A DNA stretch of 64,000 nucleotides from Pascua guehoae (Eukaryota > Basidiomycota > Tremellomycetes > Trichosporonales > Trichosporonaceae), in contig BCJX01000012.1 in the NCBI GenBank assembly GCA_001600415.1, forward strand, positions 901,401 to 965,400, given 5' to 3'. The position numbers and the translations under genes are program-made. The notes below the pieces were generated by a model, which was given only the letters and a program-made list of their open reading frames with translations, had not been told where the DNA came from and did no database searches. Of this stretch, positions 22,954 to 34,340 are shown in pieces. Positions within the stretch are counted from its first letter, which is position 1; each line of letters begins with the position of its first letter.

Positions 22954-25545
22954 CTAGTCGTCGCGGATATCCTTGACCTCTGCGAGGACACCGCCGCTCT
23001 TGACCTTGCCCCAGCCAATGAGACGCCAGTGCTTGTCGATACGGCGCGAGAGGGCAATCTTCTCGCCCCTTTCGGTACAAGCGGGGTGGGTGAGGGCAAT
23101 GGTGACCTCTGCGCCCTTGAGGGCAGCAATCTTGCCGCCAGTCTGGGACGCGCCAATGTTGACAAAGAGGGTTTCGCCGACGACGAGCTTTGAGACCTTT
23201 GCCTTCTTCGAGTCGTCCGTCTTGACACCGAGGAGTCGGCGGAGGAGGAAGACTTCGGCCTTGATCTCGACGTAAATGTTGGGGCCGTTGCCGACGCTGC
23301 TCATGACCATGCCGAGCAGGCGGTCGGCACGGCAGAGGGCCGGGTCGACGAGTGTGCCCACACCAATCAGACCACCGGGGACGGCAAACTGGAGCTGGTT
23401 CTGCTCGGCGAGGAGCGAGACAATTTTGGAAATCAGAGGACGGCACACGCAGTTTCCATCCGTACCGCGCGTAATGAGACCGGGGCGGATCTCAACCTCC
23501 TGTCCGACCTTGAACACGCCCTGCAAAATCGAGCCACCCGCAACACCGCCCTTGAGCTCGTCGACCGTCGCACCGGGCTTGTTGACGTCAAACGAACGGA
23601 TAACCACCATGCGCGGGTCGGCAGAAAAGTCGTACTTGGGAGGCTCAATGTGCGCCAGCGCCATGACAACCGCGTCAATGTTGAACCGCAGCTGCGCAGA
23701 CACGGGGATAATCGGCGCAAGGCGAGCAGTCGTGCCTAAAAGTTAGCGACTCGCTCAAGACGCTAATCTGTACTCACCCTCAACAAACTTGCGGATCTGC
23801 TCAGAGTGCTCGAGCGCCTCGCTCTCGCGCACCAGGTCCATCTTGTTCTGGAGAATGACAATGTTGTGGGGGTCGATGCCGATAATCTCGAGCGCCGCAA
23901 GGTGTTCGCCTGTTTGGGGCTGAGGGCACGATTCGTTACCAGCAATGAGGAGGAGGGCACCGTTCACTGCAGTGTGAGTGGGGACGCCTACCGTTCATGT
24001 TTTAGCTGCCCAAGCACTCACTGACGGCGGCACCGGTAAGCATGGTAGCCATGAGAATGTCGTGACCAGGGCAGTCCTGTGGTGTGAGCGTCGTTCTCCA
24101 GCGTCACCGCTAGCTGCCCCTGTGGGTATTTTGCAGCTGACAGCTGCGGTTTTGCGCTCTTCCACTCTGACAGAGACGCCAACTGAAACGTACGACGAAA
24201 GAAACATGCCTGTGGTGTGAGCGACATTCTCCAAGGTCACGGTCATCCTGCTCTCCTGTGGGCATTTTGGAGCTGCCAGACGCCACTTTGCGCTCCTTCA
24301 CTCTGCCAGGGACCACAACCGTGTGCCCGGTCAAACTCACCTAATCAGGTCCATGCGCGAGTCACAGCCTGGCCTCTCGCACTTGGGGTGCAGCTCCTTG
24401 CTGCTAGGGTACGACCTGTAGCAAGTCGGGGGCGGGCACGCGGGGTTCTGGCATTTGTAGATCTGCGAGGCGTTAGTGGTCGTTACGGAAAGAAAAGTGG
24501 AAAAGTGGGGAAGGCATGGCCACGAGGAAATGGCCGTGCAGCTCGGTGAGACTCGAGCGCACTGGCACTGTGCAGAGTGCGGACACAGAGCGACGGCACG
24601 CTCTCGGCGGTGGGACGGGTTTTACAGACACACACGCGGCCCGTAGCCCATTGCTCTCGTAAAGTGCTCGAGTTGAACTCGGAGCGGCTCCAGTTGGACT
24701 CGCAGCCCAATGGGTCCCCGTTCACCCAACGCTGTTCTTTGGCAGACTGCATCGGCACGGTGTATGGCCGCAGCGTCGTGCCCGCACGTGTGTCATGGTT
24801 GCCTCGTGCGCCGGTCGCCGTGCACTTCGCTGCTTTCCTCCCACGAGTCCGAGTCCCAGGTCTTCATTCTGAACTCCGCTCGGTCGACTCCCGCGCGGCA
24901 TGCTTTTTCTCCGCTCTCCGCCAGATACTCACCTTGGCATTGGCATAACCGAGCTTGATGGTAATGTTACGCTCGAGCTCGTTCTTGAAACGAACGGTCT
25001 GGACACCCGAGATGGCCTTCACGGTGGAAGACTTGCCGTGCGCGACGTGGCCAATGGTACCAATGTTGATCTGGCGTCAGTGGGTGTCTTTGTTTCGGGC
25101 GGTGGCGACGAGGTGTGCTGGGCCATGTGGCGTTGTTCCGAGCCGAGAGCACGACAGTCGAGTCGGGCGTGTTTTGCAGCAGGCAGTTTTGGTGTTGGTG
25201 GACGGGGAGATGGGACAATGACAAAGAAAGCGGTATCGAGCGGGGGCGAGCGCACACTGGAGCCGCATGGTCCCCAAGTTCCCGAAGCCGAGCTCTCTTC
25301 CGCCCTCGCTGTGATAACCACCCCCTATCTCGCGATCGAAGCCACCAGCTCGGCCTCCCCTGGGCCCATCTTGCCACCAGCTAAAGCCCCGTTTGCCACC
25401 AATCCATCGCTCGGACACTCACCGTGGCCTGCTTGCTGATGACCTCGGGGCTGACGGCGGTGAGCTTGGAGAGGTCAATGTCGACAGGGCCGGCCGCTGA
25501 GGGCGTCGCCGAGAATCCGGACGCCACGTCGTTGATCGTCGCCAT
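22954..25545 (-). CDS. GCD11: Translation initiation factor eIF2 subunit gamma
   Basis: GTPase subunit of eIF2, which brings initiator Met-tRNA to the 40S ribosome. Seven exons, 25545-25423, 25070-24933, 24462-24341, 24209-24194, 24076-24022, 23966-23778 and 23735-22954, give 474 aa. G1 is GHVAHGKS (aa 48-55); a zinc knuckle follows ([14 protein letters not shown].. to CERPGC); G3 is DCPGH (134-138); G4 is NKMD (192-195). Further landmarks are [15 protein letters not shown] and the beta-barrel domains II and III with [20 protein letters not shown]. The conserved [19 protein letters not shown] is obtained only if a 16-nt microexon (24209-24194, encoding HVSFV plus one base) is included; its flanking introns are copies of each other. 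All donors are GTRNGN-type. Divergent with the complex I subunit gene over 495 bp. Confidence 0.96.
24077..24340 (-). repeat. Duplicated intron pair around a microexon
   Basis: Intron 24340-24210 (131 nt) and intron 24193-24077 (117 nt) of the eIF2-gamma gene align along most of their length in the same orientation, offset 133 bp. Shared blocks (plus strand) include CTGTGGTGTGAGCG, TTCTCCA, TGTGGG(C/T)ATTTT, TTTGCGCTC and ACTCTG(C/A)CAG. Identity is roughly three quarters by eye. Both acceptors read CTCACACCACAG. Confidence 0.88.
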
Positions 25546-26040
25546 GGTGTCTGTGGGGGGGAGGGTACGAGGGGGGGAGAAAACGCGCGTGTTCGTGGAC
25601 GAGGTGTGCGTAAGAAAATGGGTATTCCGGTGCAGATGCCGAGGATGCAGGTGGCGACTAGGTGTGGGGTCGGTGGTCGACGTGCGTCTTGCGCTTTTGT
25701 AAGGGGGAGAGTTGTGATGCGAGGTGTCGATGCAACTAGATGCCGAGGACAAGGACAAGGTCGAGGACGAGGACGAGCTCGAGATGGATGGCCACCACAC
25801 GGTGCACTGCACCTGGCAGGCACGCCGAGCACAAGACTCCTCGACTCGGTCTGCAATGCAAATCTCTGACACGCAAGCCACATGATCGGCATTTCGGCAT
25901 TTCACCCCTGGCTGGCTGGGTCGTCTTGGCTGGGCGGCGGTGGGTGGGTGTGTCCTGCCTGGCTGCTGGGTGGGAGTTGGGTGGAGATGAACGGGCTTGG
26001 ATTCGGGCTCGCTGTCATAGGTCGAACACACACCATCACA
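25546..26040. promoter_or_regulatory. Divergent promoter eIF2-gamma / complex I B2-type subunit
   Basis: 495 bp between divergent starts. It includes a purine-rich 5' leader of eIF2-gamma (25555-25590) and short GAGGACAAGGACAAGG-like repeats at 25742-25780. No distinct TATA box is seen. Confidence 0.5.
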
Positions 26041-26724
26041 ATGGCTGGCCCAGGTAAGTCGGCGCCGACAGACTCGGACTCGGACACGCGCACGCCGACG
26101 ACGCGACGGCGGTGGCAGTGTCGGCGTGCACGCCAACTCCCACTGTTCCCCCCGCCAACCGTCAACCGTCAACCACCAAGCCACACGGCCCACCGAACAG
26201 CTCCCGGAACACCACTGACGGCAGGATTCCACCCGCACCCCCCAAGCCTCTTCTACCGCGGCCTCGCCAAGACGCTCGGCGCCGGCATGTGGTTCTGGGT
26301 CTTTTACCGCGCAAGGTGCGTTGGGTGTCGAGCGCGAGCCAAGCCGCAAGCGCAGCGAGGGTTCGGGACGGGCGCGCAGGGGTCGGGCGCGCGGTTACCA
26401 GCTGGTGTGCGAATGTCCAGAGACCGCGTGGAGCTCAATCGCGGAGGTTGAGTGGGGATGAGGACGAGGGGCGGCACGGAGCGGGTGTGCAGCCGCTGCA
26501 TTGTGGCGGAGTCCATGACGTCCAACCGCTCCCAACCACCCTCAACACCTCGGGCTCCAATGAACGTTCCTCCTCCCAACTCGTGCCCCTGCCTCAACCC
26601 CTGGCCCGCCGCGGGCGGCCCGCGACGCTACGCGTTCACCACTAACATCCACAGGCAGGACGGCCCCGCGCTCATCGGCCTCCGCCACCCGTGGGACGGA
26701 CACGGCGGCGACGAACACCACTAG
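26041..26724 (+). CDS. Probable complex I accessory subunit, NDUFB2/AGGG type
   Basis: Three exons, 26041-26053, 26225-26315 and 26655-26724, encode 57 aa. The first exon contributes only MAGPG. The core GAGMWFWVFYRARQDGPALI followed by GLRHPWDGHG matches the pattern of the mitochondrial NADH dehydrogenase B2 (AGGG) subunit: a single Trp-rich membrane helix, then Asp and a Pro-containing acidic/His tail (human: [20 protein letters not shown], then a proline-rich end). The role would be an inner-membrane accessory subunit of respiratory complex I. Splice sites are GTAAGT/GGCAG and GTGCGT/CACAG, with frame kept. The last exon ends HGGDEHH. The protein is very short, so homology is supported by pattern rather than by length of alignment; another single-helix respiratory subunit cannot be excluded. 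Confidence 0.65.
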
Positions 26725-27376
26725 GCCCGGAGCATAAAGTAGAGCGCATGGCGCTATGAAGGACATACCCAATGGCAAGCGGGGTAGCCAGGTTGGAGAA
26801 TTGGGGAGTGGGGGAAGTGGGGTTGAGGGAGTGGGCTGGGGATTTGTGTTGCTGAGGGAGCGTGTTGGAGATGGGGCATGGAGGTTGCGAACGGCGAGTT
26901 GGAGGTTGTGAAAGGCCGGTTGGAAGCGAGAGGATGCGGGCTGATGCGGGTACGGAGCAAGGCGTGCGTTGGGGCTGTACCGTACGTGTGGAAGGAGGAT
27001 GGCAGGGGGTGTACGATGTTAATGCGGGGGAGGTGGGAACCCGAACGAGTGGTGTGACTGGAACGTGAGGTGGACGAAGAGGGGGGACTGAGGCGAGGAA
27101 ATCAGTTACGCGACGTTGGTGTGACAATGCGAATATAAAGATGGCTCTGGCCACCCGACTAAGACTGCAAATGTGCTCTGTCGGGTAATGGCATGGGACT
27201 GGTAGTTGTATGCCTGCTCCCATGCTGAGTCATTGACAGTGGTCATGTGGGAGTGGCACAGTTCCTCAGAATGGACGGTTGCCAACGTACCAGGGAAACA
27301 TCTGTTTAATCATAAGCAGACGTCTATGAGCACAGAATACCAGAAATCTACAACCAGTCTTTGATCTACAACGCTT
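26725..27376. other. Convergent intergenic region
   Basis: 652 bp between the complex I subunit gene and the IRC20-like gene, with G-rich direct repeats around 26800-26920 (GTTGGAGATGGGG, GGAGGTTGCGAACGGCG, GGAGGTTGTGAAAGGCC). No gene is supported. Confidence 0.55.
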
Positions 27377-30300
27377 CTACAGGATCAGCTTGAGGAGGTC
27401 TTCATCATCGGCCGACGCGAGAGCCATGTCACCGCCAGACCTGGCAGCCTGCGCAACGTTGGGCATTGCTGCAATGGCGCGCTCGCCTTCGTCCTCGTCG
27501 GCGAGATAGATGCTCGTGCCGTTACGCACGCCCTGTGAGAGGATGCGCGTCTCGACCGTGTCCATTGTGGCGTAACAGTATACTTCAGTGGCGTTCTTTT
27601 GGCCGAGGCGGTCAACACGGCCAATGGCCTGCAGCTCAAACGAGTGCTGCAGGACCGGCTCGAGGAGGTGGACGACGCCCGCGGCCGTGAGCGTGAGGCC
27701 GGCACTCTCACGTTCACCATGCAAGAGGAACACGGTGATGGTCGGGTCATTCTTAAACTTGTCGACAACATCGTTCGCCTTAGTCGTAGAGGCAAACGAC
27801 ACGAAACGGATGTTATTGTTGCGCAGTGCCGACTCGACGACTGGGAGTTAGCAGACGTAAAGATCCGGCCAACTCACTGTGCAGACTGTCTGCCCAGTTT
27901 GAAAAGACGACATGGCGGATGCCCGGCTTGGTTAGGCGGGACAGCAGGATATGCTTGATGAGAAAGTTGATCTGGCGTCAACCCTGCCCGCAGACGGAAT
28001 AAACCCACCTTGGACCCATATTCGCCCATCATGTCCAGAGAAAGGATGTCCCTCTGCCGCGAGTCGGGCATCATGCTGAGCTTGTTCAGGTCCGCCATGC
28101 GTGCCACGCGCTCCCTCTCAGCGACAACGGCATCCTCCTCCTGCACCTCCTCTTCATCTCCCATCGTCTCGTCTTCTTGCGCCGCCGGTTCGCCTTCGGC
28201 CGACGTCGCCTGGTCCTCGTCTGGATTTTGAATGCGGATCTTGGTCAACTCGCGGTCGTTGATCGGAGCCTTGCATTGCGCGCATTTGCGTCCGATGTAC
28301 GCAGACTTGCGGTACTCGCGGAAACATGAGACGCAATATGCGTGGCCGCAAGGGAGCAGCATGGCATACTTGTCGTCCGAGGTGCCAAAACAGATTGAGC
28401 ACTCCTCGTGCACGTCACGGGGGCCCTCGGCGTCAAGGAACTTGAGGTAGCGGCTGCGGACAGTCGCACGGGCGAGACTCGCCTCGAGGTAGTTGATCTG
28501 CTGATCCGCCCTTTCAAGGTCCCTCTCGATGTTGTCAAACATGGGAGGAGCAACAGAGTCGGAAATCTCCTGCAGGGCCGCAAAGTATGTAACACGCCGA
28601 TTGAATGTCACGCGAATCACGTCGAGCTCCTTGGTGAGGTTCTCGACCATATCCGACTGCTTGTGAATGTACGACCGCAGGAACGTCGACATGAGCCTGG
28701 CAATGCCCACTTCCTCTGCACGATGACCGCCATGCACAATGGGACCGAGGTCCACCAGCAGAGCCTTCAACGGCCTGGTGCATTCTTCCTCCTGGCGCCG
28801 GTCACGGAACGCCTGACGTTCGAGCATGAGCTTGAGCGTCAGGTCGTCGACTTCGTTCAGATCAGGCTCGCCGGCATCGAGTTGAGCATTCTTCGAACGC
28901 TGGGTGCCGCGCTTCTTTGTGATGCGTGCGTCGTGTTGGGCAAGCAGTGTACGTTCTTCTAAGAGCATTTCTGAAATCGTTAGTGTCCATTTGAGCAGTG
29001 AAAACGCACCTTTTCGGTCGGCAATAGAGGAAGCGTAGGCCGTAAGATATGCCTCAACTGGGACGTCAGGGCTGTCAATGCCAGAGATACTTACGGTCGC
29101 CCTGGGCCTTGAGCAACACGGCATAGTCCTCCTCTTCCGGGTTCTCCACGTCCTGGCCCTGCCCAGCTGCAGGAACATTGGCATCCGTTTCCAGCGGCAA
29201 CTGGAGGAGCTCAACAACCTTTTGGCGCCAATTGAATACAAGCGTGGCACTGGCGTCAGCATTGCCAAGGCGCTGTGCTCACTTGTCGTTGAGAATCTTC
29301 AGCAGGCAGTTGGCTTGCTCGAAGATCTCCGCCGTCAAAACGCCACTCTTCCAGTTGGTCTGGGATGTTTGGAGGTCATCCAGAGAAGACAAGACAGGGT
29401 TGCTCTCCAACCCCTTGACGAGCGACTCGACTGATCGATTTGCAATCATCATGGGCCGAGAGAGGATCTCCTTGCGGATGTTTAATGCCGACTCATACGC
29501 AAGAATCTCCAAGGCCTCTTCGCCCTGGACGTGACGAACGTCACCCTCGAAAAACCACCCTTGGTGGTAAATCAGGAGCGTCTCGCGAATGCTGTACGGG
29601 TCAGCGGGTGCATGGCACGCTAAACGTACACAATGCGTGCAGCCATAATCTGCCTTGTCCGTTCCTTCTCGGCCTGTGACGCCATCTTGTCCGGCTCATC
29701 ATCGTCAACATCAATGCTGTCTTCTCGGTCGCCGATGAGTTCCTTGAGGTGGGCTCGCGCAGGGAACAGGGCCTTGTCCGCGCTGGCGCGAACGCGTTCC
29801 AAAACGGCCAGAGCCTTCATATTGCGGAGGTCATCCTGGTCGTTGAGCACTGTGAGCTGTGCCTTGCGAATGAGGAAACGCATCTGCTGCCTGGATTGGA
29901 GCAAGATGTCTTGGTGGTTCTCGGCGCGCATCTTTTTCAACGCCTCGTCCATGGTCATGAGCGCATTGCCGAGGTTGAGACGGCCAACGCGATCGACCTG
30001 TTTACCGCCAGCACGTTGGAGAATACCGACCTGGATGTGGGTACAGATCTGTCGCAGGTGGCGCAGCGAGACGCGGAAGACTGCCTGGTCCATCGACCAG
30101 CCAGGTTGCCGGCGGTCGGCGACGCGAAGGCGGTCACGTTGGCGCTCCAACGTGTCGAGGTAGTAGTGCATTTCAATGTCCGAAAGTTCGATGGGCACAA
30201 TGGTGCGCGACTGCGGTGGGAGGACAAACTCTCCTCGGATCTCAGCCTTGGTAGTGCGAACGGCGAGTGCCTGGAACAGGCCGTGGAACGCCTCGCGATT

Positions 30301-32645
30301 GTCCCGATGCAAGAGGCGATTCCAAATGGTGTTGTCGATGCCTGGGACGCGAAGGAAGTGGAGCGATCCCTGGAGGTCGCGCGCTTCATTGCGCGCAGGT
30401 GTACCCGACATGGCCAGTGAACACTTGCGCGGAATGAGTGAAACCATGTTTGCGGCTAGGCTCATGCTCGCGCCCTGGAGTTGGATCTCGTCCATGATGA
30501 CTCGCCACCACTCGACCATGACCTGAGTGGAGTTAGCCACTTCTTAGGTTGTGTCACCCACCAAAGGACTCCGTGGCCGCTCCTCCAGGTTGTACTTTGC
30601 GGTTGACCTCCGGCTTCGCTTCGGGGCGGGATGAGCAACGGCCAGATCCTGGCCGAGAGTCTGATAAGTGGTGATGACAATGTCGTGGCCGCGAACATAA
30701 TCAAGCCAAGCCGTCTGTGTGTAGGCCAGGAGGGTGTCTTCGGCGCTGAGCGCTTCGTTCATCTCCTCTTCTTCGTCATCCTCGCTCTCAAACTCGATCT
30801 CGACCGACTGTCCCTTGTTGCCCTTTGCGTACTTTCGGCGAGTCTGGTTTCGGATCTGCTTGTTCTTGCGTTTGAGCCTCTCCTTCTGGCGAGCGAGGGC
30901 CTGCTTTGCATGGGCCCTGCGCTTCTGCTCCACCTGCTCGATAAGAACCTTCCAGCCAGGGTAGACACAGACGCGCAACGACGGTGCGTGTGTTGCCATC
31001 TCGGCGACCCACTGCTTGAGAAGGGGCTGTGGGGTGACGACGAGCGTGGTTGCAACTTCCGCCACATTGAGCTGGGACTCATCCGACCAGGTGATTGCGT
31101 CCTTGAAGGCCGTGTGCTCGTTGTTGATCCACGCTTTGATCTCCGGTTCATCAAAGTCGGGTGGAGGATTGAGAAGGTCAACCTCTGGTGACGAGCGAAC
31201 AGCTGCTGCCGTTGCAAGCGATCGGGGAATAGAGAGAGGGTGGCGGTGAAGCAGCATGAGGGCAATGGCCTCGACGGTCTTTCCCAAACCTGAACATTAG
31301 CGCTACGATTCCTTGTAGGCCAGAAACTTACCCATCTCTTCACATAACATGGTCCCACGAACGTGAGAGAGGTCAAACAAACGGGCCAACGACCCCATCT
31401 GCGCACTCTCCTCTTCGGGGGACTTTGCACGGCCCTTGCCCTTCCTATCCTCGTCGATCTTGACAAGTGTAGCAGTGAGACGCCGGAAGGCATACGTGCC
31501 AAAGCCATCAAAGTGAAACTTGCTCCACTGCCCGTTCGGTACGCGGGGCTTGGTAACACCGGCAATCGGAGCACCTTCTCTCTCCAAGAGGAGCGCGAGC
31601 GTCCGTTGCTGGAAGGGCAGAAGGCGACAACGGAGTCCCGGTGGTTGGATATAAGGCTCCAAAGTAACGGGGAGCGCCGGCGCCGGGGAGAGACTGTCGT
31701 AAAAATCTCGGAGAGCGTTTGCACGTTTGGTGAGGGAATCGCCTTCTTCCTCCGAAGCTACGTCCGATGGAAGAAGCGATGTGAGGATGAGACCAAAGAG
31801 GTCTGCGCCAATCGGGGGCAGTGGAATATCCAGGACAGTAGTGTCCAGATACGCGTCGACGGTGACGAGAAGCCTCAGCTCTGTGCCAGCGGCGTCGCCA
31901 GTTCCATCGGGCACCCAGACAACCTGGACGCCCGTGCGGAGGACGACGCGCCTGTGATCGTCGCGATAATTGGTGCGACGCGTCGGGCCGTGAGCAGGAT
32001 CGAGCGCGAGGGCTGCGTTTATCCATGTGCACGAGTCCCACGCCGTCGCGTTCATGAGGTAGGGGCGACCTTCAGATGGCATCTCTCCTTGGAGCTTGAG
32101 AAGCGGTTCCTGCGGAGAGCTGCTGGGCAGAGCGACGTGGGGGCCATGGCGCCATGCGGACTTTGTCTTGAACTTGACAACATTGAAGGGTTGACGTAGC
32201 AAGTTGTCTGCCGGCAGTGCGAGGACGACTGGGACGCATTCTTCGGTCAACTCGCGCAATGTCTTGACGAGATCGTTGAACACTGCGGCGGCGGGGTTCT
32301 CTCGCATACCGTCGGGGTACTTGATGAATGGCTTCTCCGGTTGGAGCGTCACCTGAATAGTGTGGGTATGGAGGTGAAAGAGATTTGGTGCGACTGGCGT
32401 GTTAGTAAGACTTCGGCGGACTGGAAGGAAGGCGAAGGACAGGGGTCGAGGGAAGGTGCAGCGTGGAGGGAAGGTGTGGGTAACATGGAGGAAATGGTGA
32501 GGAGTGTGACCAACGAGTATTACATACCGGGTGGGGGGTCGACAAGAGGATCGGTGCTCGCGACCGCATGGGAGAGTTGCATGAGATCATATTGGTCGGG
32601 CTTTGCAGTGGACAAGGCCACCGACGTTGTTGGAAAAGTCGCCAT
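27377..32645 (-). CDS. SHPRH/Irc20-type SNF2 helicase and RING E3 ligase
   Basis: Ten exons: 32645-32528, 32393-31332, 31289-30562, 30522-29630, 29591-29283, 29249-29095, 29057-29010, 28970-28009, 27971-27878 and 27840-27377. They total 1610 aa; yeast Irc20 is 1556. The SNF2 ATPase has Walker A MGLGKT (aa 393-398), a long basic insert (RRAHAKQALARQKERLKRK), the DEAH-box variant VIMDEIQ and SGTPARN. A C3HC4 RING (aa 1295-1337; CSICFG..CGHAYCVSCF..CAQCKAPI) sits between the helicase lobes, as in SHPRH and Irc20. Lobe 2 ends with QAIGRVDRLGQKN (motif VI, about 1527-1539). Expected role: chromatin or DNA-damage-linked, ATP-dependent ubiquitin ligase in the nucleus. All junction phases sum correctly, and branch and acceptor sequences (CTAAC, CTGAC..CAG) are present at nearly every intron. 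The N-terminal start at 32645 is the first Met whose frame joins exon 2. Confidence 0.87.
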
Positions 32646-34340
32646 TGAGGGGAGGGAGAGAAGTAACGGAGACGGAGAGGTGGTCGGAAGACAGTCGGCA
32701 GCGACTTTGAGCACGTCTTGTACTTTCCAGTTGGCAGCTTGTCTTTTCTTCCCCCCAAGAGTTGCTGACGATTGGTTGGTTTGCAAGACGTGTCAACCGT
32801 GTCGACTGTCGATGTTGTCGACTGTGGGTGACTGTACTGTTTCAAAAGTGCTGCAGCCTCGATCCATCTCGTTATCGTTGAGCGGCGATCATCTCTGGGC
32901 GCGCAGCACACCCAGGCGGTAAAGCCCAGACATGCCAGACATTTGCCACCCAGCACACGCCTCCACAACGCGTCTCCACTCTCCCACAGTCGCGTCTGAA
33001 ACCACTTTTCGGTTGACTAAGATTTACGTGTGGTGGAGGTGGAGGCGGAGCCCCGGTCTTGATACGTTTGCTTCCGCCGGATCATCGCTCTCGATCAACG
33101 AGGCGCTTGCAAGGTGGCTTGGCTGGCTGCACGGAAGGTGACTGACCACCCATGCCACCAATGCCACCGGCAACCCAGCAGGACAGTATTGATGTGCAGC
33201 GGTGCAGTGGCAAACGACCAAGGCGCGAAGGCGCCCGCTCTTGGTCTTTCTAATGTGAAGCAAGTGGTACGCTGGTACAGTACGCTGATGGGTGGTGCGT
33301 GACCTAGGCGACTACTGGAACGCTTCGTGTGGTCGCTGGGCATGTGAACGTCTGCCCATCCGTCGTCGCAAGACCCAGCTCGTCGACGGACGTCGTAGGT
33401 GTTATGAGCAACGGGTATCGTTACGGGCCGTGAGTGCATGTTGTGAAAATTTTACTGCACCCACAAGATCGATCACCAGACATACCCTGCAGATGATGAA
33501 ACCCCGCTCTCCCGGTGGCAACGCGATGAAGCATCTCAGCCTTCACAATTGATGGGGCAGAGGCTGGAGCAGTAATGGCTTCCATAGTTCTTCTGTCAAG
33601 CCCCCGGCCTACATGTGATGCGACAACGGGTACAAGTCAAGGTGCGCGTGACTCTGAGAGTCGAGTGATATCTAGCACAAGACGATACAACCTTGGGGAG
33701 ATCTAAGGGCGATCCCAAGTCAGGAGGCAAGCCGTCACTCGGCTCCGCCTTGTGTCAAATATTGGATAAAATGCCATGTTCTCAGTTGAGGAGACATGTG
33801 ATGCATGGGGCAACTTCTCAATGCGCAACACGGGAAAGGAGAGGGGGGTATCTTGGTGGCTATCACGGCCGACGGTGGTCACTTGCTTTCCGCAGAGAAT
33901 GTGGTTGGAGAGCAGTTCGAGGCCGTTCTCTATTGCCGCCGATGTAAACAAACTGCTCATTCGGAAATGCCACCCGTGTATCATGGCATGCATCAACGGG
34001 ACGCAAGTCATGGACATCAGCAGATCAGTAGCCGCCCAGAGCTGACCTGTACCATCACATGATGGACAGCAAGAGTGACTGACGGGAAGCACAGAACGGA
34101 ACAGGTGATTTTTCGTCCTTGTTGACATTGTGCCCACGCGCCGACAGGAACCGATCGCGGCGATGGCCGATGTATGGCCGAGGCCGAGAGCCGAGACATC
34201 ACTCATCACGCCAGTCTCCCCCACCACCATGCAATCATTGCCACCACCTGGAGTCATCAACAACACACATTGTCCTTCCACGTCGACATCGGTACTACAT
34301 CCTTGCATCTTGGATCCCCTATAAGCCACAAACATTAAAG
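32646..34340. promoter_or_regulatory. Divergent intergenic region IRC20-like / GGT
   Basis: 1.7 kb containing both promoters. The 60 bases before the GGT start are CA-rich and end in AACATTAAAG before ATG. The sequence is less GC-rich at 33400-34100. A 210-codon minus-strand open frame (34335-33703) has no recognisable domain and overlaps the GGT leader, so I do not call it. Confidence 0.5.

Noticed and set aside
33703..34335. 210-codon minus-strand open frame upstream of GGT
   Set aside because: No recognisable domain or splice structure, and it overlaps the GGT leader and promoter.
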